Assembly: GCF_002742625.1 (NCBI RefSeq)
Contig: NZ_PEBF01000001.1
Location: forward strand, 2,914,001-2,978,000
Direction: 5' to 3'
Length of the DNA: 64,000 nucleotides
Origin: Caulobacter sp. FWC2
GTDB lineage: Bacteria > Pseudomonadota > Alphaproteobacteria > Caulobacterales > Caulobacteraceae
Positions 28,918 to 37,963 of the stretch are shown here, in pieces. The notes beneath the pieces are model-generated. The model did no database searches and was not told the DNA's origin. It saw only the letters and a list, made by a program, of their open reading frames with translations. Numbering within the stretch: position 1 is the stretch's first letter; every line of letters starts with the position of its first letter. Both the position numbers and the translations under genes were made by a program.

Positions 28918-30869
28918 AGCGGAATTCCATCGTCAGGGTCCAGCGCCGCGATCCGCGCCGCATTGCGAAAGCGCCGCGACTGTTCGGCTTGAACACCGTC
29001 GTCGGCGTCGAGGTCGAGCTCAATATCTAGAGTGGCACCCTCCTGCGCCGGCGCGACCTCCGCCGGCGGATCCAAGTCCGGTTCTATCCGGTGCCCGCCC
29101 TCGTCATCGTCGGGATCACTGGCGCTGGCCGACTTCGTCCTCGAGGCTACAACCGACACCCATTCGATGACGTTCGCCGACACGAGGATCGCTGGTTTCG
29201 CAGGCGGCTTCTCTACCCGACCGGCAAGCTGCCGATCCAAATAGTAACGAGCCTTGGCGGCGCGGATCGGCGGAACCCCCGACACCTGCACGATCGCCTC
29301 GTCGGCCGGCAACTGCATCACCTCGCCGGGCGTCAGCAGAGGGCGCGCCGTCTCCTGGCGGCTGACCATCAGATGGCCGAGCCATGGTGACAGCCGATGC
29401 CCGGCATAGTTCTTCATCGCCCGCATCTCGGTTGCGGTGCCAAGGCTGTCGCTGATCCGGCGCGCGGTCCGCTCGTCGTTCGTGGAAAACGCGACGCGGA
29501 CATGGCAGTTATCGAGGATAGAATTGTTCTCCCCGTAAGCCTTGGCGATCTGGTTCAAGCTCTGCGCAATGAGGAAGGCCTTGATCCGGTAGCCGGCCAT
29601 GAACGCCATCGCCTGCTCGAAAAAATCGAGCCGTCCGAGCGCAGGAAACTCGTCCAGCATCAGCAGGAGCTGAGGTCGGCGCCTCGCCGTCTCGAGCCCC
29701 TCGGTCAGCCGCCGTCCGATCTGGTTGAGGATCAGACGGATCAGGGGCCGCGTGCGGCTGATGTCCGACGGCGGCACGACCAGATAGAGCGTCACCGGCC
29801 GCCCCGGAGCGACCAGATCGTCGATCCGCCAGTCGCAACGGGAAGTCACGGCCGAGACGATAGGGTCCCGGTAGAGGCCCAGGAAACTCATCGCCGTCGA
29901 CAGGACGCCCGACCGCTCGTTCTCGCTCTTGTTCAGCAGCTCCCGCGCCGCGCTGGCGACCACAGGATGGACGCGTTCGCCAAGATGCGGCGTCGCCATC
30001 ATCGCTCGTAGTGTGGCCTCGATCGTACGGCGAGGATCGGCGAGGAAGTTTGCGACACCCGCCAGCGTCTTGTCGGTCTCGGCGTAGAGAACGTGGAGGA
30101 TCGCGCCGACGAGGAGGCTGTGGCTGGTTTTGTCCCAATGGCTGCGGCGCTCAAGCGCCCCATCGGGATCCACCAGGATGTCGGCGATATTCTGAACGTC
30201 GCGAACTTCGGTGGGGCCGCGCCGAACCTCCAGCAGAGGATTGTAGGCGCTGGAGATCGGGTTCGTCGGATCGAACAGCAGGACCGGTCCGACCGTCGCG
30301 CGGCATGTGGCGGTGAGCTGCCAATTCTCACCTTTTATGTCGTGGACAACCGCCGAGCCGGGCCAAGTCAGAAGCGTCGGCACGACCAGGCCCACGCCCT
30401 TGCCCGAACGCGTCGGGGCAAAGCACAGGACGTGCTCGGGACCGTTGTGTCGAAGGTACTGCTGCCCCAGTCGACCGAGGACGACACCGTCCTGACCGAG
30501 CAATCCGGCAGCCTTGGCCTCGCTCTCCGTAGCCCACCGCGCCGAGCCGTAGGTAGTCACCTTCTTGGCTTCGCGGGCGCGCCAGATCGACATCCCGATC
30601 GCCACAAGCACGGCGACCATTGACCCGCCGGCCGCCATGAACGCGCCGCGCGCGAACACATCGGGCGCGTAGGCCTCGTAGATGAACCACCAGACAAAGA
30701 AGGCCGGCGGCGGATAGACGGGCCACGACCCGAGGTGAAACCAGGGCGGCCCGAGTTGCGGCTGGAAGCCCAGTCGCCAGGCGGTCCATTCAGTCGCGAG
30801 CCATATGCCGGCCAAGGCCAAGAGGCCAACGACCAGGATCTGGCCCCAGAGGATTCTCGTTCCACTCAT
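28914..30869 (-). CDS. traG: TraG/VirD4-type coupling protein
   Basis: 651 residues with N-terminal membrane helices (~10-25 and ~55-95), Walker A in CFAPTRSGKGVGLVVPTLL (~150) and Walker B in LLLMLDEFPALGRLDFFEQAMAF (~400). This is the hexameric inner-membrane ATPase that delivers relaxase-bound DNA to a type IV secretion channel. It forms an operon with the relaxase (15-bp gap) and the RHH protein (4-bp overlap). No channel genes (trb/virB) are in the window. Confidence 0.94.
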   Translation of the reverse strand: MSGTRILWGQILVVGLLALAGIWLATEWTAWRLGFQPQLGPPWFHLGSWPVYPPPAFFVWWFIYEAYAPDVFARGAFMAAGGSMVAVLVAIGMSIWRAREAKKVTTYGSARWATESEAKAAGLLGQDGVVLGRLGQQYLRHNGPEHVLCFAPTRSGKGVGLVVPTLLTWPGSAVVHDIKGENWQLTATCRATVGPVLLFDPTNPISSAYNPLLEVRRGPTEVRDVQNIADILVDPDGALERRSHWDKTSHSLLVGAILHVLYAETDKTLAGVANFLADPRRTIEATLRAMMATPHLGERVHPVVASAARELLNKSENERSGVLSTAMSFLGLYRDPIVSAVTSRCDWRIDDLVAPGRPVTLYLVVPPSDISRTRPLIRLILNQIGRRLTEGLETARRRPQLLLMLDEFPALGRLDFFEQAMAFMAGYRIKAFLIAQSLNQIAKAYGENNSILDNCHVRVAFSTNDERTARRISDSLGTATEMRAMKNYAGHRLSPWLGHLMVSRQETARPLLTPGEVMQLPADEAIVQVSGVPPIRAAKARYYLDRQLAGRVEKPPAKPAILVSANVIEWVSVVASRTKSASASDPDDDEGGHRIEPDLDPPAEVAPAQEGATLDIELDLDADDGVQAEQSRRFRNAARIAALDPDDGIPL

Positions 30870-30884
30870 GGAGGAGGCTCACGT

Positions 30885-32597
30885 TCAAAGCCCTCTCCCC
30901 CGCTTGCGTCCGAGCGCCCAATCGACCCCTCCGCCCGGGGTCATGGTTCCTTTCACCTCCTGTCCGAGGCGGTCTTCCAAGGTCTTGGTCCAGGGCACGA
31001 GTTGGAAGCCAAGCCCATCGTCGATCATCGCGAAGCGGCCCGACGCCAGGTCCAACCGTCGCTGGTAGACGCCCTGCACGAGGTCCCCCGGCTTCAGGTC
31101 CGTGAAACTGCCGCCGCCGTTCGAGGCAATGTTGGCCGTGACGTGCGCGATCTCCCTGGATCGGAGTCCGGTGAGCAGCCCCGCCCGAGGCCGGCCGAAC
31201 CGATCGATAAGACCCTGCTGTTGGAGATGACCGCGCCTTTGATCCAAGGCGTCACGCACCTCGCGGCCGAACCCCTGCTCTGCCAAGGCCGTCGGCTCCT
31301 TGACTACCAGTTGGCGGTCCAGCCAGGTCGCCCCTCTCGCCCTAACCTGCTGGTCGATCGGCAGGTCCGATCGGTGCAAGAGTTCTAGGGCGCGACCGCC
31401 TTCGTCCAGGGTGCGGATGCGAATCTCGACGAGACCGCCGACAGGGGTGTCACCCGCCGCGCCCAGGTCCCGAAAGCGAAAGTGATGCAGACGGCCATCG
31501 ACGCCGTCCACCACCGCGTAGGCCTCTCCGGTCAACTCGTCATGAAGGCCGCGATCGCTGAGCCGTCCGACCAGCGGGGCCTCCAGTTCATCGCCTCGGA
31601 TCTGCAGCTCGGAAAGGTCGCGTTCGCTTCTCCACGCTCTGTGCAAGGTCTTGATGATGTCGCCGCGTTCGCCCAGAGCACGCAGCCGGGCCTCGGTGTC
31701 CTCGTCGAGCCGCCAACGCCCGCCGACGTCATCCGCGAGATCCAGCTTCTGTAGAAACTTCACCCGGCCTATCAGCCGCGCAGGAACTTGGCCCGGCGCC
31801 GCTGCATCAGGTCGCAGATCGATCAGACCGTCCTCGTCGGCCCGCTGGCGAAGCCGCCGATCCAGGCTCGTCCAGCGCTCGGCTTCGACCTCGCGATCTA
31901 GCCCCGCTGCAATCTCCGCTGTTGTCCTTGGACCAAGTTCCAGGGACACCAGCGCCTCGGCGCGCCCGCGCATGGCATGGCCGATGTAGTCACGGTCGAT
32001 TACCAGATCGCGGCCGTCCTCGCCGACACCTCGGACAAGGAGGTGAACATGCGGGTGCTCGGTGTTCCAGTGGTCGATCGCGACCCAATCCAGCCGCGTG
32101 CCCAGATCCTTTTCCGCCTGGGCCATCAGCTCTCGCGTCGTGGCGCGAAGGTCCTTCAGCGCCGCAGCGTCCTCGGGCGAAACGATGAAGCGGAAGTGGT
32201 GACGGTCACCGTCGCACCGATTGGCGAAGGCCTCGTGGTCCGCTTCACCATCGCGGTCGAACATCTGGGCCGGCGCCCCGTCCTTGGTCACGCCCTCGCG
32301 GCGGAGATAGAGCATGTGCCTGGTCAGCGGCGCGGCGCGGTAACGGCTGCCGCCATGACGGACGATGCGGGTCTTGATGACGACGCGGCGGTTGGACAGG
32401 GAGGATCGACGACCAGCGTCCCGCCCGCGGCCGGATCGCCGATACCGCGCCCCGCCCTTCAGATCGATGGCGCCCAGGCCGCTCTTACGTGTCGCGGCGA
32501 GCACCTCGTTCACGAAGCCGCGGCTGCGGGGCGCCGCTCCTGGGCCACGGTCGCCGATCCGTCCAAGGCGGAGGAAAAACTCGTGGTCGTCAGACAT
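30885..32597 (-). CDS. VirD2-like relaxase (DUF3363 type)
   Basis: 570 residues from the ATG at 32597; an upstream start at 32669 seems less likely. The metal-binding three-His relaxase motif is DHWNTEHPHVHLLVRG (~176-190). Earlier HHFRFIVSPED and a Tyr/Arg-rich N-terminus fit the VirD2/TraI(RP4) family, and the long C-terminal half matches DUF3363. It should nick oriT and pilot the strand. The oriT is probably close by, but the second IS66 element sits just upstream and no nick site was identified. Confidence 0.88.
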   Translation of the reverse strand: MSDDHEFFLRLGRIGDRGPGAAPRSRGFVNEVLAATRKSGLGAIDLKGGARYRRSGRGRDAGRRSSLSNRRVVIKTRIVRHGGSRYRAAPLTRHMLYLRREGVTKDGAPAQMFDRDGEADHEAFANRCDGDRHHFRFIVSPEDAAALKDLRATTRELMAQAEKDLGTRLDWVAIDHWNTEHPHVHLLVRGVGEDGRDLVIDRDYIGHAMRGRAEALVSLELGPRTTAEIAAGLDREVEAERWTSLDRRLRQRADEDGLIDLRPDAAAPGQVPARLIGRVKFLQKLDLADDVGGRWRLDEDTEARLRALGERGDIIKTLHRAWRSERDLSELQIRGDELEAPLVGRLSDRGLHDELTGEAYAVVDGVDGRLHHFRFRDLGAAGDTPVGGLVEIRIRTLDEGGRALELLHRSDLPIDQQVRARGATWLDRQLVVKEPTALAEQGFGREVRDALDQRRGHLQQQGLIDRFGRPRAGLLTGLRSREIAHVTANIASNGGGSFTDLKPGDLVQGVYQRRLDLASGRFAMIDDGLGFQLVPWTKTLEDRLGQEVKGTMTPGGGVDWALGRKRGRGL

Positions 32598-32847
32598 ATC
32601 GGCAGCCCTGGCCGAAGGTCCCGGACAACGCTTTGAAAAACCTCTTGGACCTTGGAAATCCGGGACCAACCTTGTCCAGCAGGTCCCGGAATTTCCTCAA
32701 CACCACCAAGGACATGGCCCCAAAGGGTCCCGGCCCTTTTATCTCGCCATCTACCCCGCTCCCGAGTTTGCGTTCGGTTGTTGCACTCTTGTTCTCCTTC
32801 CATGAGACGAACCATGTCGGGCTCCTGATGATCGAGGGAGGTCGGCC

Positions 32848-33714
32848 GTGGCGTCGAAGCGCTACCAAAACCGAGGACTGCGGACCTATTGGGCGGTCCA
32901 CATCGAAGCGTGGCGGCTGAGCGGTCTGTCGCGCGCGGCATACTGCGGCGAGCACCGGCTCCAGCCCGGCGTCTTCAGCAGCTGGCTGAAGAAGATCGGT
33001 GACGCCGACGCCTTGCAGCACAAGCCTTCGAGCAAGCGAAAGCCGCCGCCGCGACGTTCCACCAGCGAGGTCCGCAACAGGGCCGTGCAGGCGTTCTGGG
33101 CCATGCACGTCGAGGCCCAACTGTGGAGCGGACTGAGCGCTGCGGAGTACGCCAGCGCCCATCGACTGACGACCTCGTCGCTGCGTCAGTGGCGTCAACG
33201 CCTGGACGAAGACCCCCTTGGGATCGATTGGCGAGAGCTCGTTCATCCCAGCGCCCGCCCGTATGTGGGTCCCAGACGAAGCACTAGTGCTAAGGCCCGG
33301 ACGCCGGAATCCGGCTTGACGGACGTGACCAGGACCATCCGCGACGGTGACGGTCGGAGTAGCCGACGGACGTTCAGCGACGCGCAAAGGCGCGCCATCG
33401 TCGCCGAGACGGAAGCGCCCGGAGCCACGGTCAGCGCGGTGGCCAGGAAGCACGGCGTGGTCACCAGCATGGTGTTCCGGTGGCGCGCCCAGATGGGCCT
33501 TGGCCAGGACGAGCGCGCCCGGCTGGCTCGCGTTCGGCTGGTCGGCGATGGTCTCAAAGCGGCGGGCCAGACTCCCACGGCGGGCATCCCACTGCCCATT
33601 CCCGAGGGCGCGGTGGCCGTCGATCTTGGCGACGGACGCCGGGTCTTCGCGCCGCCCGGGAGCGATCCGGACGAGGTCCGGCGGTACGTGGCCCAGCGGG
33701 AGGCGGCCCGATGA
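32848..33714 (+). CDS. tnpA: IS66 TnpA with duplicated N-terminal module
   Basis: A GTG start behind GGAGGTCGGCC gives 288 residues, about twice the usual TnpA length. Two related blocks come first (YWAVHIEAWRLSGLSRAAYC...SWLKKI and FWAMHVEAQLWSGLSAAEYA...QWRQRL). The usual helix-turn-helix TnpA follows (FSDAQRRAIVAETEAPG...VVTSMVFRWRAQMGL). The extra blocks look like a tandem duplication of a small DNA-binding unit. It overlaps tnpB by 4 bp. Confidence 0.85.
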   Translation: MASKRYQNRGLRTYWAVHIEAWRLSGLSRAAYCGEHRLQPGVFSSWLKKIGDADALQHKPSSKRKPPPRRSTSEVRNRAVQAFWAMHVEAQLWSGLSAAEYASAHRLTTSSLRQWRQRLDEDPLGIDWRELVHPSARPYVGPRRSTSAKARTPESGLTDVTRTIRDGDGRSSRRTFSDAQRRAIVAETEAPGATVSAVARKHGVVTSMVFRWRAQMGLGQDERARLARVRLVGDGLKAAGQTPTAGIPLPIPEGAVAVDLGDGRRVFAPPGSDPDEVRRYVAQREAAR

Positions 33715-34064
33715 TGATCATCCCCTCCGGCGTGAAGGTGCATCTGGCGCTGGGTCAGACCGACATGCGCAAGGGCTTCGACGGCCTGTCGATGCTGGTG
33801 CAAGACCTGCTGAAGGAAGACCCGTTCTCGGGCCACCTGTTCGCCTTCCGGGGACGAAAGGCCGACACCATCAAGCTGCTCTACTGGGACGGAACGGGCC
33901 TGTGCCTGTTCACCAAGCGGCTGCAACGCGGGCGCTTCATCTGGCCCCATATCACCACGCCGGGCGGCTGCGTGGTGCTCACGCCCGCCCAGCTCGCCAT
34001 GCTGATCGAAGGCATCGACTGGCGGTTCCCAGAGCGCACCTGGAGGCCCGCCATCGCCGGCTGA
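33711..34064 (+). CDS. tnpB: IS66 TnpB accessory protein
   Basis: 117 residues from the ATG at 33711, which overlaps the tnpA stop (ATGA). Standard Orf2 motifs are present (MRKGFDGLSMLVQDLL, FRGRKADTIKLLYWDGTGLCLF). Confidence 0.94.
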   Translation: MMIIPSGVKVHLALGQTDMRKGFDGLSMLVQDLLKEDPFSGHLFAFRGRKADTIKLLYWDGTGLCLFTKRLQRGRFIWPHITTPGGCVVLTPAQLAMLIEGIDWRFPERTWRPAIAG

Positions 34065-34136
34065 AGCCACGCCAAAACCCCTGCCAAATAAGGGGAAAAT
34101 GCTTGGTCGCGGAGTCCGAAAATAGTAGAATCGGGC

Positions 34137-35663
34137 ATGCGGCTGGATCTGGAAAACCTGCCTACCGACACGGCCTTGCTGCACCAGTTGGTGCGCGAAA
34201 TGGCCGGCTTCGTCGGTGAGCGGGACAGCGAGATCGAGCGGCTCAAAGCCATCATCAAGCAGCTCCAGCGCGCCCAGTTTGGCCGCCGTTCCGAGCGCCT
34301 GGACGCCGATCAACTGGCGCTGGCCCTGGAGGATGTGGAGACCGATCTGGCCGCCGCCGAAGCGCGCCGGCCCGACATCCTGCCGACGCCCGCGAAGGCT
34401 CAGCCCAAGCGCAAACCGCTCCCCGACCATCTGCCGCGCGAAGACCGGTTGATCGACATCGACAGCCCGGTCTGCGCCTGCGGCGGCGCCCTGCACAGCA
34501 TCGGCGAGAGCGTCAGCGAGATGCTGGACTGGGTCCCGGCGCAGATGCGGGTGATCCGGATCGTGCGCCCCAAGTACGCCTGCCGGGCCTGCGCCACGGT
34601 GGTCCAGGCGCCGGCGCCGGAGCGGCCGATCGATGGCGGCCTGGCCACGCCGGCGCTGCTGGCCCAGGTGCTGGTCAGCAAGTACTGCGACCACACCCCG
34701 CTCTATCGGCAGTCCAAAATCTTCGCTCGGCATGGCGTGGATCTGGAGCGCTCGACGCTGGCTGGTTGGGTCGGCGGGGCGTGTTGGTGGCTGCAAGCCC
34801 TGCACGACAGGCTGGCCGAAAACCTGTTCGCCAGCGGCCATCTGTTCGCCGACGACACGCCGATCCCGGTGCTGGATCCTGGTCGGGGTCGGACCAAGAC
34901 CGGACGCCTCTGGGCCTACACCCGTGATGATCGGCCGTGGGGCGGACCCGAGCCGCCGGGCACGGTCTATGTCTATGCGCCGGACCGAAAGGGCGAGCGC
35001 CCGGCCGCCCATCTGGGCCGGTTCAAGGGCGTTCTCCAGGTCGATGGCTATGCCGGCTTCGAACCGCTGACGGCGTCCGGGGACGTCAAGCTGGCGGCCT
35101 GTTGGGCGCACACTCGGCGCAAGTTCTATGAGATCGCCGAGTCCACCAAGGCGCCCGTGGCCGTCGAGGCGTTGCGCCGGATCGGCGAGCTCTACGCCAT
35201 CGAAGCCCAGGTGCGCGGCCAGTCGGCGGCGCTGCGGCGGGCGGCGCGTCAGGAGTCTTCCCGTCCGCTGGTCGATGCCCTGCACGCCTGGTTCGAACGT
35301 CAGCTCACCCGCGTGCCGCCGCGCGGCGCTCTGGCCGAGGCCATTCGCTACGCCCTGGGCCGCTGGGACGCCCTCAGCCTGTTCCTCACCGATGGCCGCA
35401 TCGACCTGGACAACAACCCCGTCGAGCGCGCGATCCGGCCCATTGCCTTGGGCCGCAAGAACCACCTGTTCGCCGGTTCGGACGGCGGCGGCGACCGCTG
35501 GGCCGTGGTCGGTTCGCTGATCGAGACCGCCAAGATGAACGGCGTCGAGCCCTTCGCCTACCTGCGTGATGTGCTGGAGCGCATGGTCGATGGGCACCCC
35601 GTCAACCGCCTCGACGAGCTGCTGCCCTGGGCCTGGAAGCGCGGAAATCACGTCAACACCTGA
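34137..35663 (+). CDS. tnpC: IS66 transposase TnpC (DDE)
   Basis: 508 residues: a coiled coil, a Cys-rich finger (CACGGALHSIGES...CRAC), then a DDE core (FADDTPIPVLDPGRG; LQVDGYAGFE; NPVERAIRPIALGRKNHLFAGS). Intact and full length. Confidence 0.95.
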   Translation: MRLDLENLPTDTALLHQLVREMAGFVGERDSEIERLKAIIKQLQRAQFGRRSERLDADQLALALEDVETDLAAAEARRPDILPTPAKAQPKRKPLPDHLPREDRLIDIDSPVCACGGALHSIGESVSEMLDWVPAQMRVIRIVRPKYACRACATVVQAPAPERPIDGGLATPALLAQVLVSKYCDHTPLYRQSKIFARHGVDLERSTLAGWVGGACWWLQALHDRLAENLFASGHLFADDTPIPVLDPGRGRTKTGRLWAYTRDDRPWGGPEPPGTVYVYAPDRKGERPAAHLGRFKGVLQVDGYAGFEPLTASGDVKLAACWAHTRRKFYEIAESTKAPVAVEALRRIGELYAIEAQVRGQSAALRRAARQESSRPLVDALHAWFERQLTRVPPRGALAEAIRYALGRWDALSLFLTDGRIDLDNNPVERAIRPIALGRKNHLFAGSDGGGDRWAVVGSLIETAKMNGVEPFAYLRDVLERMVDGHPVNRLDELLPWAWKRGNHVNT

Positions 35664-35757
35664 CCGACGTGCAGCGGCCGGACGCTTACGCTCCCGAAAT
35701 CCGCCCCTTCACGGCCTGTCCAAACCTCCTCCGAGGCGGCCGCTTGCAGCTGAGCGG

Positions 35758-36582
35758 TCATGGCGTCACACGACCCGGCGCGCCGACGAACAGCAGCCCT
35801 GGGGTCGCTTTGCCCTGATGATCCGGCGTGATGATAAACAGTCCGGCCGCGCGCCAATCGATCCCGGCCGGCGCAACCCTGACCGCCTTGTCGGCGCCCG
35901 ACGCCAGGATCGACCGCTCGACCTTGGCCACGTAGTTCAGCGTTTCCGTCGGCAAGGGCCGGACCCCCGCGCGCGCCTCGGCGTAGCGCGTAGGCCCAGC
36001 ATTGTAGGCGGCCAGAAAACCCCGGGGCCCGAACTGATCGTAGAGCTGGCGAAGATATGCTGCTCCGGCCATCACGTTTCTACGCCGATCGAACGGATCC
36101 GAACCCAGCCCATGCTGCGCGCTGAGGGCGCGCCAAGTGGCGGGCATCAACTGCATCAAGCCCATCGCGCCCTTGGGCGAGATCGCGTGCGCGTCACCCC
36201 CGCTCTCGGCGGCGATCACGGCGTGGATCCAATTGGATGGCAGCGCGAAGCGCGCGGCGGCCTCATCCACCAGGAAGTTGACCGACGCCTCTTGAGAAGC
36301 AGGCGTCGCGCCGTAGGAGCCCGCCAGCGGCGTCAGGGCGGCCGCCGCAGAGAGGCCTAGGATCACCAGAACGGTTGATGCCTTGCAGGATGGCTTGTGC
36401 GATGTCCGGTCACTCTCAAGCGTGCGACCGTGCTCGCCACCCTCAAGGGGAGCGCGCAAAGCGCGCCGGCCCAAGGGCCGCCCTTGACCGTGCCTGCGCG
36501 CGGCCGCTGTCGCGACCTTGGCCGGGACGAGGAAAGAAGCGCAAAGCGGGCCGAACAAGGAAAGAGGAGACGCGTGGAGCAT
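35758..36582 (-). CDS. Lytic transglycosylase (VirB1-like)
   Basis: The C-terminal ~190 residues are an SLT domain: catalytic Glu in IHAVIAAESGGDAHAISPKGAMGLMQLMPATW, then NVMAGAAYLRQLYDQF and FLAAYNAGP. A hydrophobic export segment (STVLVILGLSAAAALTPLAG) lies just before. With the start at 36582, 2 bp after the traF stop, ~60 polar residues precede the export signal, so the true start may be lower. It should cut peptidoglycan to let the transfer apparatus through the wall. Confidence 0.85.
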   Translation of the reverse strand: MLHASPLSLFGPLCASFLVPAKVATAAARRHGQGRPLGRRALRAPLEGGEHGRTLESDRTSHKPSCKASTVLVILGLSAAAALTPLAGSYGATPASQEASVNFLVDEAAARFALPSNWIHAVIAAESGGDAHAISPKGAMGLMQLMPATWRALSAQHGLGSDPFDRRRNVMAGAAYLRQLYDQFGPRGFLAAYNAGPTRYAEARAGVRPLPTETLNYVAKVERSILASGADKAVRVAPAGIDWRAAGLFIITPDHQGKATPGLLFVGAPGRVTP

Positions 36583-36584
36583 AC

Positions 36585-37091
36585 TCAGCGCCCCCAGGTC
36601 CAGAGCGGCGTCACGCGGCCAAGGACGCATCGGCGTGACAGCGGCCCGAAGTATCGCCCGTCGAGGCTGCGTGGCGCGGAGTTGAGGAGGAAAATCTCGT
36701 CCGGACCCAGGCGTCGGCAAAGCACCGATGGTGTCAGCCTGCGGCCAAGAAGATCACGCCTCAGAGCGATCCCGACGTCGACGCCATCGATCGTCACCAC
36801 GCCCGATTGGATACAGACGGCCTGCCCTTCGACCGCGGCAATGCGTTTGATCAGGGGGACATTGAGCGGCAAGTAGTGGCGTGACGCCATCCATCGAGCG
36901 AGCGGGGGCGGTGGCCGAACGAGCGCCAAGTCGCCCACTCGGGGCGGGCGCGTTCCATGCCAATAGAACCCGACAGGCGCGCTGCTGGTGGCGTTATACA
37001 CCAAGCGTGGGCCGGGCCGCATCACCAAGGGCGCTAGGACAAGCGCGCAGCCGACTGCAGCCGCTGCGATAACGCGGGATCGGGCAGTCAT
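36585..37091 (-). CDS. traF: TraF-like signal peptidase (S26)
   Basis: 168 residues with one N-terminal membrane helix, a catalytic Ser in TSSAPVGFYW and the general-base Lys in VPLIKRIAAVEGQ, as in RP4 TraF/S26 peptidases that mature conjugative pilin. The start overlaps the DUF2840 stop by 4 bp. Confidence 0.88.
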   Translation of the reverse strand: MTARSRVIAAAAVGCALVLAPLVMRPGPRLVYNATSSAPVGFYWHGTRPPRVGDLALVRPPPPLARWMASRHYLPLNVPLIKRIAAVEGQAVCIQSGVVTIDGVDVGIALRRDLLGRRLTPSVLCRRLGPDEIFLLNSAPRSLDGRYFGPLSRRCVLGRVTPLWTWGR

Positions 37092-37546
37092 CGTGCCAAC
37101 TTCCGGCGCAGAAGCCAGGCGCGATGGCGCGTCCGATCATAGGCTCGCGGCGGCAAACCCACACCGAGCCGAGCACCGACATGACGCCAGTAGTCCGGCG
37201 CGACGGCGCTCGCGATTACCCCGAGCCGCTCGACCACGTCGATCACTTCCAGGACGGCTTGGACCCTCGCCCAGCCGCCGAGATTCAGCAGAATCTCGGC
37301 GCCCGGCGCGACGAAGGGATAGGTGGTGAACGCCTCGCCCGGCCTGACAGCGCGCAGGATGGCGATACGGGACTCGACGGTGCCGTACTCGCCGTTGCGC
37401 CAGCGCACGAAGCAAAACACCGCGCCCGGCGCGAACTCGACGATGCGGCGGCGGCGATCGACGATGCGCTCGCCTGCGCTGTGGCCAAACCGGATCCAAC
37501 GTTCAATCTGGCCGTCCAGCCATAGGAGGTCGACCTGGGTGTTCAT
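37088..37546 (-). CDS. DUF2840 protein
   Basis: 152 residues from the ATG at 37546. The sequence (FAPGAVFCFVRWRNGEYGTVESRIAILRAV...YDRTRHRAWLLRR) matches the small DUF2840 proteins that accompany traF in alphaproteobacterial integrative elements. Function unknown. It overlaps both neighbours by 4 bp, so this is a tight operon. Confidence 0.75.
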   Translation of the reverse strand: MNTQVDLLWLDGQIERWIRFGHSAGERIVDRRRRIVEFAPGAVFCFVRWRNGEYGTVESRIAILRAVRPGEAFTTYPFVAPGAEILLNLGGWARVQAVLEVIDVVERLGVIASAVAPDYWRHVGARLGVGLPPRAYDRTRHRAWLLRRKLAR

Positions 37547-37845
37547 CGCCCGGTCTCCTCGCCGCGCGTGACCGGCGCGATAAAGGCCGGCGCGGAGGCG
37601 GCGTGGCGCTTGGCCGGCGATACGACCTGAGCATTGGGATCGCTGGTTGAGGTGCGCGCGCCGCGCTCCGACCAAGCCTGCAGATCGTCGAGCGTGTAGA
37701 CAACGCGCCCGCCGATCTTGCGATAGATCGGGCCCGTCCCATACGAGCGATGCTTCTCCAGAGTACGGTCGGACAGGCCCAGAAAGCGGGCCGCTTCCGG
37801 TGTTCTGAGATGCCGCGGAGGACCCGCGGCGCCGTTGGTGGTCAT
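37543..37845 (-). CDS. AlpA/excisionase-like HTH protein
   Basis: 100 residues from the ATG at 37845. A winged-helix motif of the MerR/AlpA type is clear: HLRTPEAARFLGLSDRTLEKHRSYGTGPIYRKIGGRVVYTLDDLQAW. Such proteins regulate excision or transfer genes of integrative elements. A 4-bp overlap with DUF2840 supports joint expression. Confidence 0.85.
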   Translation of the reverse strand: MTTNGAAGPPRHLRTPEAARFLGLSDRTLEKHRSYGTGPIYRKIGGRVVYTLDDLQAWSERGARTSTSDPNAQVVSPAKRHAASAPAFIAPVTRGEETGR

Positions 37846-37963
37846 GGCGTATCCTCGGCGACGCTCGGATACGGCCGGCGTCATTCGGATAGGCTGGCGG
37901 ATGAACGGCGCCCTGGGGGATGACGAACACAGCCTCCCCTGTTTTCGTCACCCCTTCAGGCGT

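Larger units (their letters stand above)
32766..35689 (+). mobile_element. IS66-family insertion sequence (copy 2)
   Basis: The right end in reverse complement is GTAAGCGTCCGGCCGCTGCA; the left end is a diverged GTTTGCGTTCGGTTGTTGCA. The exact 8-bp target duplication GCTCCCGA at 32758-32765 and 35690-35697 fixes both ends. It carries tnpA, tnpB and tnpC. The sequence differs from copy 1, so this is a separate insertion by a different member. It separates the relaxase from the upstream minus-strand mobilisation genes. Confidence 0.95.

Noticed and set aside
33243..35651. 802-residue minus-strand frame
   Set aside because: Antisense to the IS66 tnpA-C genes, which have clear family motifs and exact element ends.
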